From Planctomycetota bacterium (GTDB taxonomy: Bacteria; Planctomycetota; Phycisphaerae; Tepidisphaerales; Tepidisphaeraceae), in contig JBCDKH010000001.1 of the NCBI GenBank assembly GCA_038746835.1, positions 1 to 64,000 on the forward strand: a stretch of 64,000 nucleotides of DNA, given 5' to 3'. The notes under the pieces are model-generated. The model had not been told where the DNA came from and did no database searches. It was given only the letters and a program-made list of their open reading frames with translations. Positions 1-8,863 of the stretch are shown piece after piece. Position 1 is the first letter of the stretch, and every line of letters starts with the position of its first letter. A program made the translations under genes and the position numbers.

Positions 1-653
1 CGGAGGTACAGGATCGGCATCGGGCTCGGGAAGCTGTCGACGAATTCCGGGATGATCGTGTCGTTCGCCGAGGCCGTGTTGTCGCGGAAACGCCCGGTCT
101 CCTTGTTGTCGGCAGCGAAGGTAAAGCCAAGGCGATCCCGCTCAAGGTCCACGTAGCTCGGCCGGCTGCCGGGGGTTCCGCCGAGCAGACGCGGGCCACT
201 TCCGACGGCCTGAGGGTCGTAGAGGATGGCGCCACCCGCATCGAGGACCAACCCGCCTAGCAGCCCAAGAGCAAGGTTCTCCGTGCCCGTGATGCCGTTC
301 GTCGCAGCGATGTTCTCAAGCAACGAGTCGTCGTCGGTGCCGTCGTCGTCAACGTCGAATGTGAAGTTTGCACTCCGGTCGCCTGGTGCTGGAAATGAGA
401 AGTTTCCGAGCCCGATGCCAATCTGGTCGTCCGCCAGCGGTCCCGGGTACGCCTGGAAGTCGTCGTAATACGTCTGGATCGCATTCGTCAGCGCACGGAC
501 GGTCGCCGCCGAATCGGTCGCGAACGCGGCCTGGCGGACGCGGGCGATGGTGGGGATCAGGATGCCGACGAGCAGCGCGATGATGCCGATCACCACCAGC
601 AGCTCGACCAGCGTGAACCCTGACTCTCGACGTCGTTGCGTGACTGACTGCAT
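1..653 (-). CDS. Type IV pilus/type II secretion pseudopilin, C-terminus cut by window edge
   Basis: This gene has no stop inside the window, and I read it directly on the minus strand from the ATG at 653-651. The protein begins with a short basic leader, MQSVTQRRRESG, followed by [16 protein letters not shown], the class III prepilin peptidase site and hydrophobic helix of pseudopilins. About 217 residues are visible. After the helix comes an ARVRQAAF-type amphipathic stretch, a YYDDFQAYPGPL segment as in GspG-like major pseudopilins, and an acidic DVDDDGTDDD stretch that could bind calcium. It lies 9 bp downstream of the GspF/PilC gene on the same strand, so the two are probably co-transcribed. 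A role in a secretion or pilus-like fibre is inferred from the family; the exact class cannot be fixed without the C-terminus. Confidence 0.85.
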   Translation of the reverse strand, partial: MQSVTQRRRESGFTLVELLVVIGIIALLVGILIPTIARVRQAAFATDSAATVRALTNAIQTYYDDFQAYPGPLADDQIGIGLGNFSFPAPGDRSANFTFDVDDDGTDDDSLLENIAATNGITGTENLALGLLGGLVLDAGGAILYDPQAVGSGPRLLGGTPGSRPSYVDLERDRLGFTFAADNKETGRFRDNTASANDTIIPEFVDSFPSPMPILYL

Positions 654-662
654 CGGCTTCTC

Positions 663-1925
663 CTAGAGCGACTGCACGAGCGAGATCATCGGCATGAAGA
701 GCGAGATCACGATGAAGCCGACGATACCGCCGAGGATCACGACCATCACCGGCTCCAGGATGCTCACGAGCGAACTCACGAGCACGTCGACGTCGTTGTC
801 GTAGTTGTCCGCGACCTTCACGAGCATCTTGTCCAGATCGCCCGTCTCCTCACCGACGTCGATCATGTTGACCACGATCGTGTCGACAATGCGGGTCGCC
901 CGCATCGGGTCGGCCATCGATTCGCCCTCGCGGATGGCGTCGTGGACCTTGACCAGAGCCCGCTCGAACACCTCGTTGCCGCAGGTTTCCTTGGTGATGT
1001 TGATCGCGTCCAGGATCGGCACGCCGGCGCTGATGAGCGTTCCGAGCGTCCGGGTGAAGCGGGCGACGGTGCCCTTTCGCACGATCTGGCCGAGGATCGG
1101 AATCTTCATCTTGAAGAGGTCCGTCCCGTATCGCCCGCCTTTGGACAGGCGGATGATCTTCCAGAGGATCAGGATCGCGATTGGCGTCAGCAGCACATAA
1201 GCCCAGCCGTGACGCGGCGGGGCCATAAAGTTGGCGGTGTCGATGAGGAACTGGGTCGGCGCGGGAAGTTCAACGCCGAAGTCGGCGAAGATGTCCTCGA
1301 AGGCCGGAATCACGAAGATCATGATGCCCGTCACGATCGCCACCGCGATGGTGATGACCGCCGCCGGATAGATCATCGCACCGATGATCTTCTTCTTGAG
1401 CTTGGCCGCCTTCTCCATGAAGTCGGCCAGGCGGCTCAGGATGATGTCGAGCACACCGCCGGCCTCGCCGGCGTTGATCATGTTGACGTAGAGCTTGTCG
1501 AACGCCTTGGGATAGCTGGCCATCGCTTCGGAGAGCGACGAGCCGCTCTCAACCTCTTCGGCCACACCGCCGACGACGGCCTTGAGCAGTCCGGGACGCT
1601 CCTGTTGCTCGAGGATCTGCAGCGACCGCAGAATCGGCAGACCGGCGTCTTGGAGCGTTGAGAGGTTGCGGGTGAAGTTGACGAGCTTCTTCCGCGACAC
1701 GCCGCCGATGGCGAATGGGAGCTTCTTCTTCGGCGTGATCGGTGCCGCTTCCGCCTGCCCGCCAGACTTCTTGACCGACTTCTTCGCCTGCTTTTCCTTG
1801 ATTTTGGTCGGGAAATAGCCCTTAGCGCGGATCTTGGCGATCGCTTCAGCGTTACTCGCTGCTTCGAGCTCCTCCTTGACCTCGGAGCCGCTGGGGCTCA
1901 TGGCTTCGTAGACGTAAGTCGGCAT
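663..1925 (-). CDS. Type II secretion/type IV pilus inner-membrane platform protein (GspF/PilC family)
   Basis: The 420-residue protein has the two-fold T2SSF architecture. A cytoplasmic repeat near residues 80-200 contains FTRNLSTLQDAGLPILRSL. A second repeat near 280-400 contains FTRTLGTLISAGVPILDA. Each is followed by hydrophobic helices (IYPAAVITIAVAIVTG; VVILGGIVGFIVISLF). The family forms the membrane platform that couples the assembly ATPase to pseudopilin polymerisation. I chose the ATG at 1925 (MPTYVYEAMSPSG), the conserved start of this family, with a GGAG about six bases upstream. The longer reading frame adds 20 unconserved residues. The pseudopilin lies directly downstream; the ATPase gene is not in the window. 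Confidence 0.93.
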   Translation of the reverse strand: MPTYVYEAMSPSGSEVKEELEAASNAEAIAKIRAKGYFPTKIKEKQAKKSVKKSGGQAEAAPITPKKKLPFAIGGVSRKKLVNFTRNLSTLQDAGLPILRSLQILEQQERPGLLKAVVGGVAEEVESGSSLSEAMASYPKAFDKLYVNMINAGEAGGVLDIILSRLADFMEKAAKLKKKIIGAMIYPAAVITIAVAIVTGIMIFVIPAFEDIFADFGVELPAPTQFLIDTANFMAPPRHGWAYVLLTPIAILILWKIIRLSKGGRYGTDLFKMKIPILGQIVRKGTVARFTRTLGTLISAGVPILDAINITKETCGNEVFERALVKVHDAIREGESMADPMRATRIVDTIVVNMIDVGEETGDLDKMLVKVADNYDNDVDVLVSSLVSILEPVMVVILGGIVGFIVISLFMPMISLVQSL

Positions 1926-2152
1926 CGTGTCTCCGTCGGTTGACGCAGTTGTGGAGAGGGACGACGGGGCCGCCGACCGCCGCAAGGGTACGACCTGTCC
2001 ACCTGCGCCTGGTCACCGCGTCCAAATGCACGCTGCGAGAAAGCGTGGAGAGCCGGAGTCTCTCATCCCGCTTTGCTCGTTGCGACGCGCGATGCAGCTG
2101 CTTTGACCGAAATCGAACGTAACGGGGTCCGGAGAAAACGTCGAAGACGAGT

Positions 2153-2208
2153 GCAGAGCGGAGCGTCGCTCCGAATCTGTGCAAGCCCGGAGCGACGCTT
2201 CGCTCTGC
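2153..2208. repeat. Long inverted repeat, 21-bp arms with 14-base loop
   Basis: The arms at 2153-2173 and 2188-2208 are complementary over 21 bases with one mismatch, which is a G-U wobble in one RNA strand. The loop is 14 bases. There is no T-run on either side, so it is not a textbook terminator. It sits between divergent genes, where no terminator is needed. A REP-like element or a structured leader are both possible. Confidence 0.7.
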
Positions 2209-2331
2209 TCTCGGCTTCAGGATCCAGCAGCTTTCGATGCAAGGTCGGTGCGTGTGCGAATCGCTGTTGGCAGGTTCTCGGGGACGATTCGACCCGCTGC
2301 AGCTGCTTGTCGCAACAACAAAAATGCGGAC

Positions 2332-2403
2332 GTTTCTGAAACTGTTCCTTGACAGCTTGCCGCACTTTGGGTTATTCTTCCCCGGTCGTTCGAAACTGTT
2401 TCG
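2332..2403 (+). promoter_or_regulatory. Promoter and two palindromic operators of the lacI-family gene
   Basis: TTGACA at 2349-2354 is followed after 18 bases by TATTCT at 2373-2378, a strong sigma-70-type pair. Two odd palindromes built from the same half-site flank it. GTTTC-T-GAAAC lies at 2332-2342, just upstream of the -35 box. CGAAAC-T-GTTTCG lies at 2391-2403, over the expected transcription start and leader. Palindromes in these positions fit autoregulation by the LacI-type protein encoded next, but binding is inferred. Confidence 0.6.
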
Positions 2404-2432
2404 TGTCGCTTGCCTGGAGGAGGCTTGGAGCG

Positions 2433-3512
2433 ATGGGAAGTGTCCGTGAAATAGCCAAGCGTGCGTCGGTCAGCATCGCGACCGTCAGCCGCGTTCTCAA
2501 CGACGATCAAGGCGTCGGCATCGAGACTCGGCGGCGTGTGCTCGAAGAGGTCAACGCGAGCGGATACGTCCGGCGAGTCGGCAAACGCGCCGTCGCAGAG
2601 GGCATCGCCCTCGCCTACGCCGGCCCTGCCACCGTCGCCACGCCCTTCGACCAGTGCCTGCTCTCAGGCATTGGCCGAGCCGTTGCGGATAAGGAGGCCG
2701 GCGAGTTTTTCGGCAACGACCTCCTGATCGTCAACCTGAAGACCGCCCTCCGGCCCGGCGAGTCTCCGTCCGCCCTGTTCCGTCGCAAGGGCATCAAGGG
2801 CGCGGTCCTCCGAACGACCGAGGAGGGCGCTGACATCTGCCGACAGCTTACCGCCGAAGGTTTCCCGAGCGTCGTGGCCGGCAGTCGGATCGAGGGGGGC
2901 GAGGTCCCGGTCAGCTGGGTCGATGCCGGTAGCCGGGACGCCAGCCGCGAGGCCGTGGCCCACATGATCGGGCTCGGGCACGAGCGGATCACCGTCGTCG
3001 CCAACACCCGCGACGACACCGACCACCTCGACCGCATCGATGGCTGGCGTGACGCGATGTCCGCGTCGGGCTTGTCGACAGAAGATGCCCCCGATGCCAT
3101 GCCGATGGTTCTGCGTCTTCCGGCCCTCTACGAGCAAGGCCGAACGATCCTCAAGCAGTGGCTTGCAACGCCAAATGAGCTTCGCCCGACAGCCTTCTAC
3201 GTCGCCGACCCGCTGCCAGCACTGGGTCTTTTGCGGGCGGCGTACGACGCAGGGGTTTCTGTACCAGACGATTTCAGCCTCGTCGGCTTCGACGACGGCG
3301 ACGCCCAGCGGCTGACGATGCCACCGATGTCGGCCGTCTGCCAGGACGCAGCAGAGCTCGGCGAGGCGGCGGTCGACGTTCTACGAATCCAGATGGCGGG
3401 CAAAGTGCGTCGACGTGACGACGAGCCATCGTCCCCGGCAGCCGTCGAGCAGCGGAGCGTGTTTACGACCTTCCGAGCTGGCGCGACTGTCGGGCTGCCG
3501 TCGTCGCGCTGA
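2433..3512 (+). CDS. LacI-family transcriptional regulator
   Basis: The 359-residue protein starts with a classic LacI helix-turn-helix (REIAKRASVSIATVSRVLND, residues about 4-23) and hinge region. A periplasmic-binding-protein-like sensor domain follows, ending with the family-typical segments SLVGFDDGD and PPMSAVCQD. I chose the ATG at 2433 because the HTH begins at once and GGAGGAGG stands nine bases upstream. The longer frame adds 28 residues read from the promoter. It is followed by a pseudopilin, a PEP-CTERM protein and a glycosidase on the same strand, so control of a sugar-polymer locus is likely. The ligand cannot be told from sequence. Confidence 0.93.
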   Translation: MGSVREIAKRASVSIATVSRVLNDDQGVGIETRRRVLEEVNASGYVRRVGKRAVAEGIALAYAGPATVATPFDQCLLSGIGRAVADKEAGEFFGNDLLIVNLKTALRPGESPSALFRRKGIKGAVLRTTEEGADICRQLTAEGFPSVVAGSRIEGGEVPVSWVDAGSRDASREAVAHMIGLGHERITVVANTRDDTDHLDRIDGWRDAMSASGLSTEDAPDAMPMVLRLPALYEQGRTILKQWLATPNELRPTAFYVADPLPALGLLRAAYDAGVSVPDDFSLVGFDDGDAQRLTMPPMSAVCQDAAELGEAAVDVLRIQMAGKVRRRDDEPSSPAAVEQRSVFTTFRAGATVGLPSSR

Positions 3513-3676
3513 TGGAATCCAGGCACCCGTCTCACGTGCGAGGCATGCCGTCAAGTTTACTGAATGACACAGACACCACTCATTTCGGCAACGGCCCTTC
3601 AGGGCGTTCAGCAGACACTGCCCGCGTGGCTCGATAGACGTCAAACTAACAGCCCCATCTCATCGGAGGCCCGTTC

Positions 3677-4498
3677 ATGAAGTATCAGCGCAGAACAAAC
3701 GGATTTACTCTGGTCGAGCTGCTGGTGGTGATCGGCATCATCGCCCTCCTGATCAGCATCCTTTTGCCGGTCCTCAGTCGCGCACAGTCGTCGGCGCGAT
3801 CGACCGTGTGCCTGAGTCAGCTGAGGCAGATCGGCTCGGCCACAGCCTTGTACGTGAACGCCGAGAGTCTTTTCCTACCGCCTAGCTTCTACTTCAACGA
3901 GTTCGTAGACAATCGCGGTTTAGATCGTGCCCTACCGGTCATTCTCCGCGACTACATCAGCATCGGCGGCGATCCGAATGTCGACTTCTCCCAGGTCGCT
4001 GCCGATGAGGCAAGCGATTCGGCTGACATTTGGACGTGCCCTGAGTCGATCCTCAGCGAGGCCAATCAGTTCCCGCTGACCTACGGCGGCAACGGACAGG
4101 TCCATCGGTACATTTCGGTTGTAAACCCGGCCACTCCCAACGCGGACCCGGTTCCGGGCTTTTATGACGAGCTGCTGAAGATCACGCGTGTCCGGAATAG
4201 CAGTGAAGTCGTCGCCATCGCCGACTCAGCTCAAACCAGCGGTTCGTTCGTTGCGGGCGGCTGGCTCGACTGGACTCAGCTCAACAACCAAGGTTTTGAC
4301 GACCCGGCAAACGCCGGCCGGCTGACCAGCACGCTTCCGGGTTGGGATCTGAATGACGACCGCCCGACAGGTGGCAATTACCACATTCGTTACCGACACG
4401 GCGACAACAGGACTGCCAACATTCTGTACGTCGACGGGCACGCCGGCGCGGTCGCGCAGGATGTACTGACTTTCCAGAATCTCTCCGGTGCCTACTAG
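3677..4498 (+). CDS. Prepilin-type N-terminal cleavage/methylation domain protein with H-X-DG-like C-terminus
   Basis: The 273-residue protein starts with a basic leader and [17 protein letters not shown], the prepilin peptidase site. It continues SRAQSSARSTVCLSQLRQIG, the pattern of the large planctomycete pseudopilin-like families. Near the C-terminus is RHGDNRTANILYVDGHAG, close to the H-X9-DG motif of these proteins but with a longer spacer. GGAGG lies seven bases before the ATG. It follows the LacI-type regulator by 164 bases and precedes a PEP-CTERM protein. The function of these very abundant proteins is unknown; surface display through a pilus-like machine is inferred. Confidence 0.88.
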   Translation: MKYQRRTNGFTLVELLVVIGIIALLISILLPVLSRAQSSARSTVCLSQLRQIGSATALYVNAESLFLPPSFYFNEFVDNRGLDRALPVILRDYISIGGDPNVDFSQVAADEASDSADIWTCPESILSEANQFPLTYGGNGQVHRYISVVNPATPNADPVPGFYDELLKITRVRNSSEVVAIADSAQTSGSFVAGGWLDWTQLNNQGFDDPANAGRLTSTLPGWDLNDDRPTGGNYHIRYRHGDNRTANILYVDGHAGAVAQDVLTFQNLSGAY

Positions 4499-4578
4499 CC
4501 GGCAGATGATTCTGTGCCTGCCCGGACGTTCCGAGCAGGACTTTACGAGGGGGTGTTTCCCATGTTTGGAGGATTGGA

Positions 4579-5220
4579 ATGTTCGGAAAACACATGATCG
4601 TCGCAGCCGCTGCGACCGCAGTTTTTGCAGGCAGCGCTTCGGCAAGCTTGTTCACGGAACTCACCGTCAACGGTGATTTCGAGACGGGTGATTTCACCGG
4701 CTACGTTCAGTTCCCGACCGGTCCCGGTCAGCAGAATGTCGTCTCGACCAACCCGTCCAGCGGCACGTTCGCGGGCGAAATCGTCAACGACGCGACGTTG
4801 AGCAACTCCCTCATCAAGCAGGAGAAGATTGGCATCGGCATGGTGAGCCCGGGCGATACGCTTCGTGTTCGCTTCGATGCGCGCGGCAGCTACGCCCAGC
4901 CCGGCGGTGTTGCATTCGCCGAGTTCTTCTCGGAAATCGACCCGGTTGGTGGTGGAACGTCGGCTGCGGAAATCCTCGGCGGCGGACCACTGGCGATCGA
5001 CCCTGACCCGTCGGTTTGGACCTCGTTTGAGTTCCTCGTCACCGCCGGCCCCGATGTCGACGGCGGCGTGACGCTGCAGCTCGGTGCCACCAACGGCCCT
5101 GCCGCCGGCACCACGATGTACTACGACAACCTGAGCGTTCAGGTGATCCCGGAGCCCGGCACCATGGCCTTCCTGGGCACTGCCGGCCTGGGCCTGCTCG
5201 CCCGACGTCGTCGCGCGTAG
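4579..5220 (+). CDS. Secreted PEP-CTERM protein
   Basis: The 213-residue protein has a signal peptide (hydrophobic VAAAATAVFAG then ASAS) and a beta-rich middle rich in Gly, Thr and Asp. Its C-terminal tail, IPEPGTMAFLGTAGLGLLARRRRA, has PEP motif, hydrophobic helix and Arg cluster, the PEP-CTERM sorting signal cut by exosortase. The middle (NGDFETGDFTG...SFEFLVTAGPDVDGGVTLQLG...YYDNLSV) resembles carbohydrate-binding-module-like jelly rolls with a YDN(L/V)SV end. GGAGGATTGGA precedes the ATG. It lies between a pseudopilin-like protein and a glycosidase, so display of a glycan-binding protein is plausible. Confidence 0.88.
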   Translation: MFGKHMIVAAAATAVFAGSASASLFTELTVNGDFETGDFTGYVQFPTGPGQQNVVSTNPSSGTFAGEIVNDATLSNSLIKQEKIGIGMVSPGDTLRVRFDARGSYAQPGGVAFAEFFSEIDPVGGGTSAAEILGGGPLAIDPDPSVWTSFEFLVTAGPDVDGGVTLQLGATNGPAAGTTMYYDNLSVQVIPEPGTMAFLGTAGLGLLARRRRA

Positions 5221-5251
5221 GTCGGTCCGGTCTTCGATTGATTCCCCTTTT

Positions 5252-5282
5252 GCCCCGTCGGTGCGAAATGCTCCGGCGGGGC
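5252..5282 (+). terminator. GC-rich hairpin after the PEP-CTERM gene, possible terminator
   Basis: GCCCCGTCGG at 5252-5261 pairs with CCGGCGGGGC at 5273-5282 with one mismatch and an 11-base loop. It starts 31 bases after the stop codon. The T-run is missing, so intrinsic termination is uncertain. Confidence 0.45.
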
Positions 5283-5399
5283 CTTGACTAAACGCGGGCT
5301 ACACCTCGTGCAAACTGACTCTGGTGATATGACTCCCACGATTGGGAAGCATGTTCCTGATTGATGATTGGCAACCCGCGGAACCTGAAAGCATCTGCA

Positions 5400-7178
5400 A
5401 TGTGGAAAACATTTCTCGTCGTCCTGCTTTTTCCCTGCCTCGCTCTCGCTGCCAAGGTTGAAGTCGTCGCCACGGACGGCAACCACCAACTGCTGATCGA
5501 CGGCGAACCCTTCTTCGTCAAAGGAGGTGGTGGTGATGGCCCCAAGGACGTGCTTGCCGCCGTTGGTGGCAACGCGTTTCGGACATGGGGCACCGACAAC
5601 CTGCTGGACCAGCTCGACGAGGCCGAGTCGCTCGGCCTGAAGGTCGCCGTCGGCATCTGGCTCGGTCATGAGCGGCACGGCTTCGACTACAACGACAAGG
5701 CCCAGGTCGCGGAGCAATTCGAATCAGCCAATGCCGCCATCGATGCGTTCAAAGACCACCCTGCCGTGCTGCTTTGGTCGATTGGCAACGAAATGGAAGG
5801 CTTCGCGGACGGCGACAACGAGAAGATCTGGGCCGCGGTTGAAGAGATCGCGGCCTACGCGAAGGCGACCGACCCCAACCACCCCACCATGACCGTCGTC
5901 GCCGAGATCGGCGGCGAACGCGTGCGGGCGATGCACGAGCTCACGCCCAGCATCGACATCGTCGGCATCAACGCCTACGGCGGCGCACCAAGCATCGCCG
6001 AGCGTTACCGCGAAGCCGGCGGTACCAAGCCGTTCATCCTCACCGAGTTCGGGCCCGTCGGTACGTGGGAAGTCCAAAAGAACGACTGGGGCGCGGTGCC
6101 CGAACCCACGAGCAGCGAGAAGGCACAGTACTACGGCCTGGCCTATCGCAACTCGGTTCTGGCTGAGAAGGACAAGCTCTGCCTGGGCAGCTTCGCCTTC
6201 ACCTGGGGCTTCAAGCAGGAAGCCACCGCCACGTGGTTCGGCATGTTCTATGACGACAACACCAAGCTGGCGGCGGTCGATGTGATGCAGGAACTTTGGA
6301 CCGGAGCGCCGCCTCGAAATCGCGTGCCACAGATCGAGCCGATTCGCGCTCCCGGCAACCGCTTCATCGAGGGCCAGACCGTTACGTTCACTGTCGACGC
6401 GTTCGATCCGGGAGGTGAGCCGCTCACCGCGCAATGGAAGCTTTACGCCGAGGCCGAGGAGTACCGCGTGGGTGGTGACGCGGAGCCAAAGCCCGATCGC
6501 TTTGCAGATGCCGTCATTGAATCCAACCTCAACTCGGCCACCATTCGCATGCCCGATCAACCCGGCGCTTACCGGGTGTTCGCCATCGTTCGCGATCCCG
6601 CCGGCGGCGGTGCGACGGCCAACATGCCAGTCTTCGTGCAGGACTCCGACACCGCCGCCAAAGAACGCCTCGCCGTCGCCCCCGAACTGCCGCTGGTGCT
6701 CTACGCGGACGACATCGGCCCGATGCCATACGTGCCTTCGGGCTGGGTGGGCAAAACAGACGCTCTGTCCGTCGAAAACAACGACACCAAGTACGCCAAC
6801 TCCGGCAACACCGCAATGCGCGTCGCATTCATGAGCCCTGGCGACTGGGCCGGCGTTGTCTGGCAGAACCCCGCCAACGATTGGGGTGACCTCCCCGGCG
6901 GGTTCGACCTGAGCGACGCCACCAAACTGACCTTTTTCGCCCGCGGCGAAACCGGCGGCGAGAAGGTCGACTTCAGCTTCGGCGCCCTTCGCGAAGGCCA
7001 GGCGTTCACCGACACCGCCGCTGGCAAGGTTGTCGTCGAGCTGACAGACGAATGGCAGCAATACGAGATCGACCTCACGGGCAAAGACCTTCGCCGAATC
7101 AAAACTGGCTTCGCTTTCGCCATCCCCGGCCAAGGCAAGCCTGTCGTCTTTTATCTGGATGACGTGCGGTACGAGTGA
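5400..7178 (+). CDS. Secreted TIM-barrel glycoside hydrolase (GH2/GH5-like clan A) with C-terminal carbohydrate-binding-like domain
   Basis: The protein (592 residues from the ATG at 5400) has a signal peptide, WKTFLVVLLFPCLALA, then a barrel domain to about residue 310. LLWSIGNEMEG holds the probable acid/base Glu (about residue 131) and FILTEFGPVG the nucleophile Glu (about 216). This is the NE...TEFG layout of clan A glycosidases. An Ig-like segment (VTFTVDAFDPGGEPLTAQWK) follows. The last 150 residues form a jelly roll (LVLYADDIGP...VVFYLDDVRY) like carbohydrate-binding modules. The frame is open back to 5361, but starting at 5400 gives the better signal peptide; neither start has a clear ribosome site. 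The substrate cannot be assigned. Confidence 0.82.
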   Translation: MWKTFLVVLLFPCLALAAKVEVVATDGNHQLLIDGEPFFVKGGGGDGPKDVLAAVGGNAFRTWGTDNLLDQLDEAESLGLKVAVGIWLGHERHGFDYNDKAQVAEQFESANAAIDAFKDHPAVLLWSIGNEMEGFADGDNEKIWAAVEEIAAYAKATDPNHPTMTVVAEIGGERVRAMHELTPSIDIVGINAYGGAPSIAERYREAGGTKPFILTEFGPVGTWEVQKNDWGAVPEPTSSEKAQYYGLAYRNSVLAEKDKLCLGSFAFTWGFKQEATATWFGMFYDDNTKLAAVDVMQELWTGAPPRNRVPQIEPIRAPGNRFIEGQTVTFTVDAFDPGGEPLTAQWKLYAEAEEYRVGGDAEPKPDRFADAVIESNLNSATIRMPDQPGAYRVFAIVRDPAGGGATANMPVFVQDSDTAAKERLAVAPELPLVLYADDIGPMPYVPSGWVGKTDALSVENNDTKYANSGNTAMRVAFMSPGDWAGVVWQNPANDWGDLPGGFDLSDATKLTFFARGETGGEKVDFSFGALREGQAFTDTAAGKVVVELTDEWQQYEIDLTGKDLRRIKTGFAFAIPGQGKPVVFYLDDVRYE

Positions 7179-7229
7179 GCATCGATTGGGCCTGGTGAAT
7201 CGCTAATCGCGACGCATATCTTCTCGGTC

Positions 7230-8795
7230 ATGCCCGGCCGCGGACGATGGTTCCTCATCGCCGCGGCCGGTTTGCTTTGGCTCGCGATCACGACGCCCAA
7301 GCTTCTCCAGCACGCGTCCGCCAACACCGCCGACCTCGACACCGGCAACTACCACCACCTCGCCTGGGCCATCGCCCACCTCGGCCCGGCCGAAGGCTTC
7401 GCTAGCAGTGTCCTCACGCGGCACCACCTCGGCGAGCACTGTTCGCCGGTCATGCTGCTCGTCGCCCTCCAGTACCTCGTCTGGCCCAGCGCGTACGTGC
7501 TGATGCTCCTCCAGGCGACGGCTGTCTGGGCGACGATCTGGATGACACTGCTCTTCGCCCACCACACCCTCCGTCATCCTGAGCGAGCGCAGCGAGTCGA
7601 AGGACCTCGTCTGGAGGTCGTAAACGATCCCGAACGACGTCCCTCGACTGCGCTCGGGATGACGGATGGGACGCGACGGATCATCCTGGCCGTCTTCCTC
7701 GCGATGCTGCTCGTCTGGCCGCCGTTGACGGCGACGCTCGCGACGCAGTTTCAGCCGATCGAACTGGCCGCGCCGCTCGTCGCGCTGTCGCTGCTCCTCG
7801 TCCACACGCGACGGACACGATGGCTCTGGCTGACAATTCCGCTGCTCCTGTCGACGCGCGAAAGTGCCCCACTGGCCGTGGTCGGCATCGGGCTCTACGC
7901 GGGCATCGGGCATCGGCGCTGGGGCCTGTTCGGCGTCCTGACCACGGTCGCGATCGCATGGCTCGTGATCGCGATGGGCGTCGTCATGCCCTACTTCCGC
8001 GGCGGTGCCGAGTGGGGCCACACCAGCTACGTCGACTGGTCGGCCGCCTGGGACGACAAGGCCGAGTACCTGCTCGTCATGCTCCTCGGACTCGGCCTCT
8101 TCCCCTACCTCGGCAGACATTCGTTGGCAGCGACGATTGGCGTGATTCCTGGACTTTTGCTCAATGTCTCAGTCGCTCGTTGGACGCAGTACAGCTTCGT
8201 CGGGCACTACGACGCCCAGACGATCCCGTTCCTCATGATCGCCGCCGCGCACGGCCTTCGCGCCCTGACGACGCTCAACCGCACCATCGCGTTGACGGTC
8301 CCGTCGCTCGCGCTCTCGCTCATTCTGTGGGGCATCCCCGGCACCAAGACCGTCTGGCAGCGACTCGACGACTGGTGGCCCTCCGCCGACCGCCGCGCGA
8401 CGATCGCCGAAGCGGTCGAGATGGCCGAGCGCTACCGCAACGCACCCGCGCTCACCGCGCACCATCGTCTCGGCCCGCACGTCGCCGGTCGGCCCAACTA
8501 CGTCGCCGAACGCACCGGCCGAACCAAGGAGAAATGGGTCTGGTGGATCTCGACCCGTGCCCGCCCCGGCCACCTGTTCCTGATCCCGCGTGAGGACAAC
8601 GCCTTCGTCAAGAGCGGCTTCCCCGGCCAGGTCCGCCGCAGCGGCTCGGCCGTCCTGATCGAACGCGGCAACTGCGTCGAACTCTGGCAATGGCCGTTGG
8701 ATGCGCCCGCCCACGGCAACACGGAAGCCGCCCGCGCCTACGCCGCCTGGCTCCACGCCGGCGACGACGACGAACGATCGGAATACGACCCGTGA
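7230..8795 (+). CDS. DUF2079 polytopic membrane protein carrying an in-frame palindromic repeat
   Basis: The 521-residue protein has many hydrophobic helices and the DUF2079 opening: DTGNYHHLAWAIAH, then RHHLGEHCSPVMLLVALQYL. Later it has ATLATQFQPIELAAPLVAL and STRESAPLAVVGIGLY. The family is related to GT-C glycosyltransferase-like membrane proteins, but its reaction is not established. Residues about 114-146 (HPERAQRVEGPR...STALGMTDG) are not membrane-like. They are the translation of the dispersed inverted repeat at 7571-7666, placed in a loop between two helices without breaking the frame. The gene lies alone between the glycosidase and a convergent methyltransferase. Confidence 0.85.
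   Translation: MPGRGRWFLIAAAGLLWLAITTPKLLQHASANTADLDTGNYHHLAWAIAHLGPAEGFASSVLTRHHLGEHCSPVMLLVALQYLVWPSAYVLMLLQATAVWATIWMTLLFAHHTLRHPERAQRVEGPRLEVVNDPERRPSTALGMTDGTRRIILAVFLAMLLVWPPLTATLATQFQPIELAAPLVALSLLLVHTRRTRWLWLTIPLLLSTRESAPLAVVGIGLYAGIGHRRWGLFGVLTTVAIAWLVIAMGVVMPYFRGGAEWGHTSYVDWSAAWDDKAEYLLVMLLGLGLFPYLGRHSLAATIGVIPGLLLNVSVARWTQYSFVGHYDAQTIPFLMIAAAHGLRALTTLNRTIALTVPSLALSLILWGIPGTKTVWQRLDDWWPSADRRATIAEAVEMAERYRNAPALTAHHRLGPHVAGRPNYVAERTGRTKEKWVWWISTRARPGHLFLIPREDNAFVKSGFPGQVRRSGSAVLIERGNCVELWQWPLDAPAHGNTEAARAYAAWLHAGDDDERSEYDP
7571..7666. repeat. Dispersed inverted repeat, copy A (inside DUF2079 gene)
   Basis: The left arm begins CCGTCATCCTGAGCGAGCGC and the right arm ends CTCGGGATGACGGA; they are imperfectly complementary around a short variable centre. 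Six other copies or half copies occur at 33107, 38181, 39796, 40268, 40761 and 57748. This is the only copy inside a recognised gene. Confidence 0.9.
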
Positions 8796-8863
8796 CGTCG
8801 AAAGCGTTTCGACGTGCCTCGCTGGCTCCTCCAAACCTGCCGCCCTTCCGCGTCGAGCTGCTA

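Larger units (their letters stand above)
1926..2432. other. Intergenic region between divergent gspF-like gene and lacI-family gene
   Basis: No convincing gene lies in these 507 bases; the small reading frames here are GC-rich chance frames without ribosome sites. The left part should carry the promoter of the secretion gene pair. The middle holds a long perfect-style hairpin (2153-2208). The right end carries a strong sigma-70-like promoter and two palindromes in front of the LacI-family gene. Confidence 0.6.

Noticed and set aside
5724-7133. A 469-residue minus-strand reading frame
   Set aside because: It is antisense to the glycosidase, whose catalytic motifs and signal peptide are clear.
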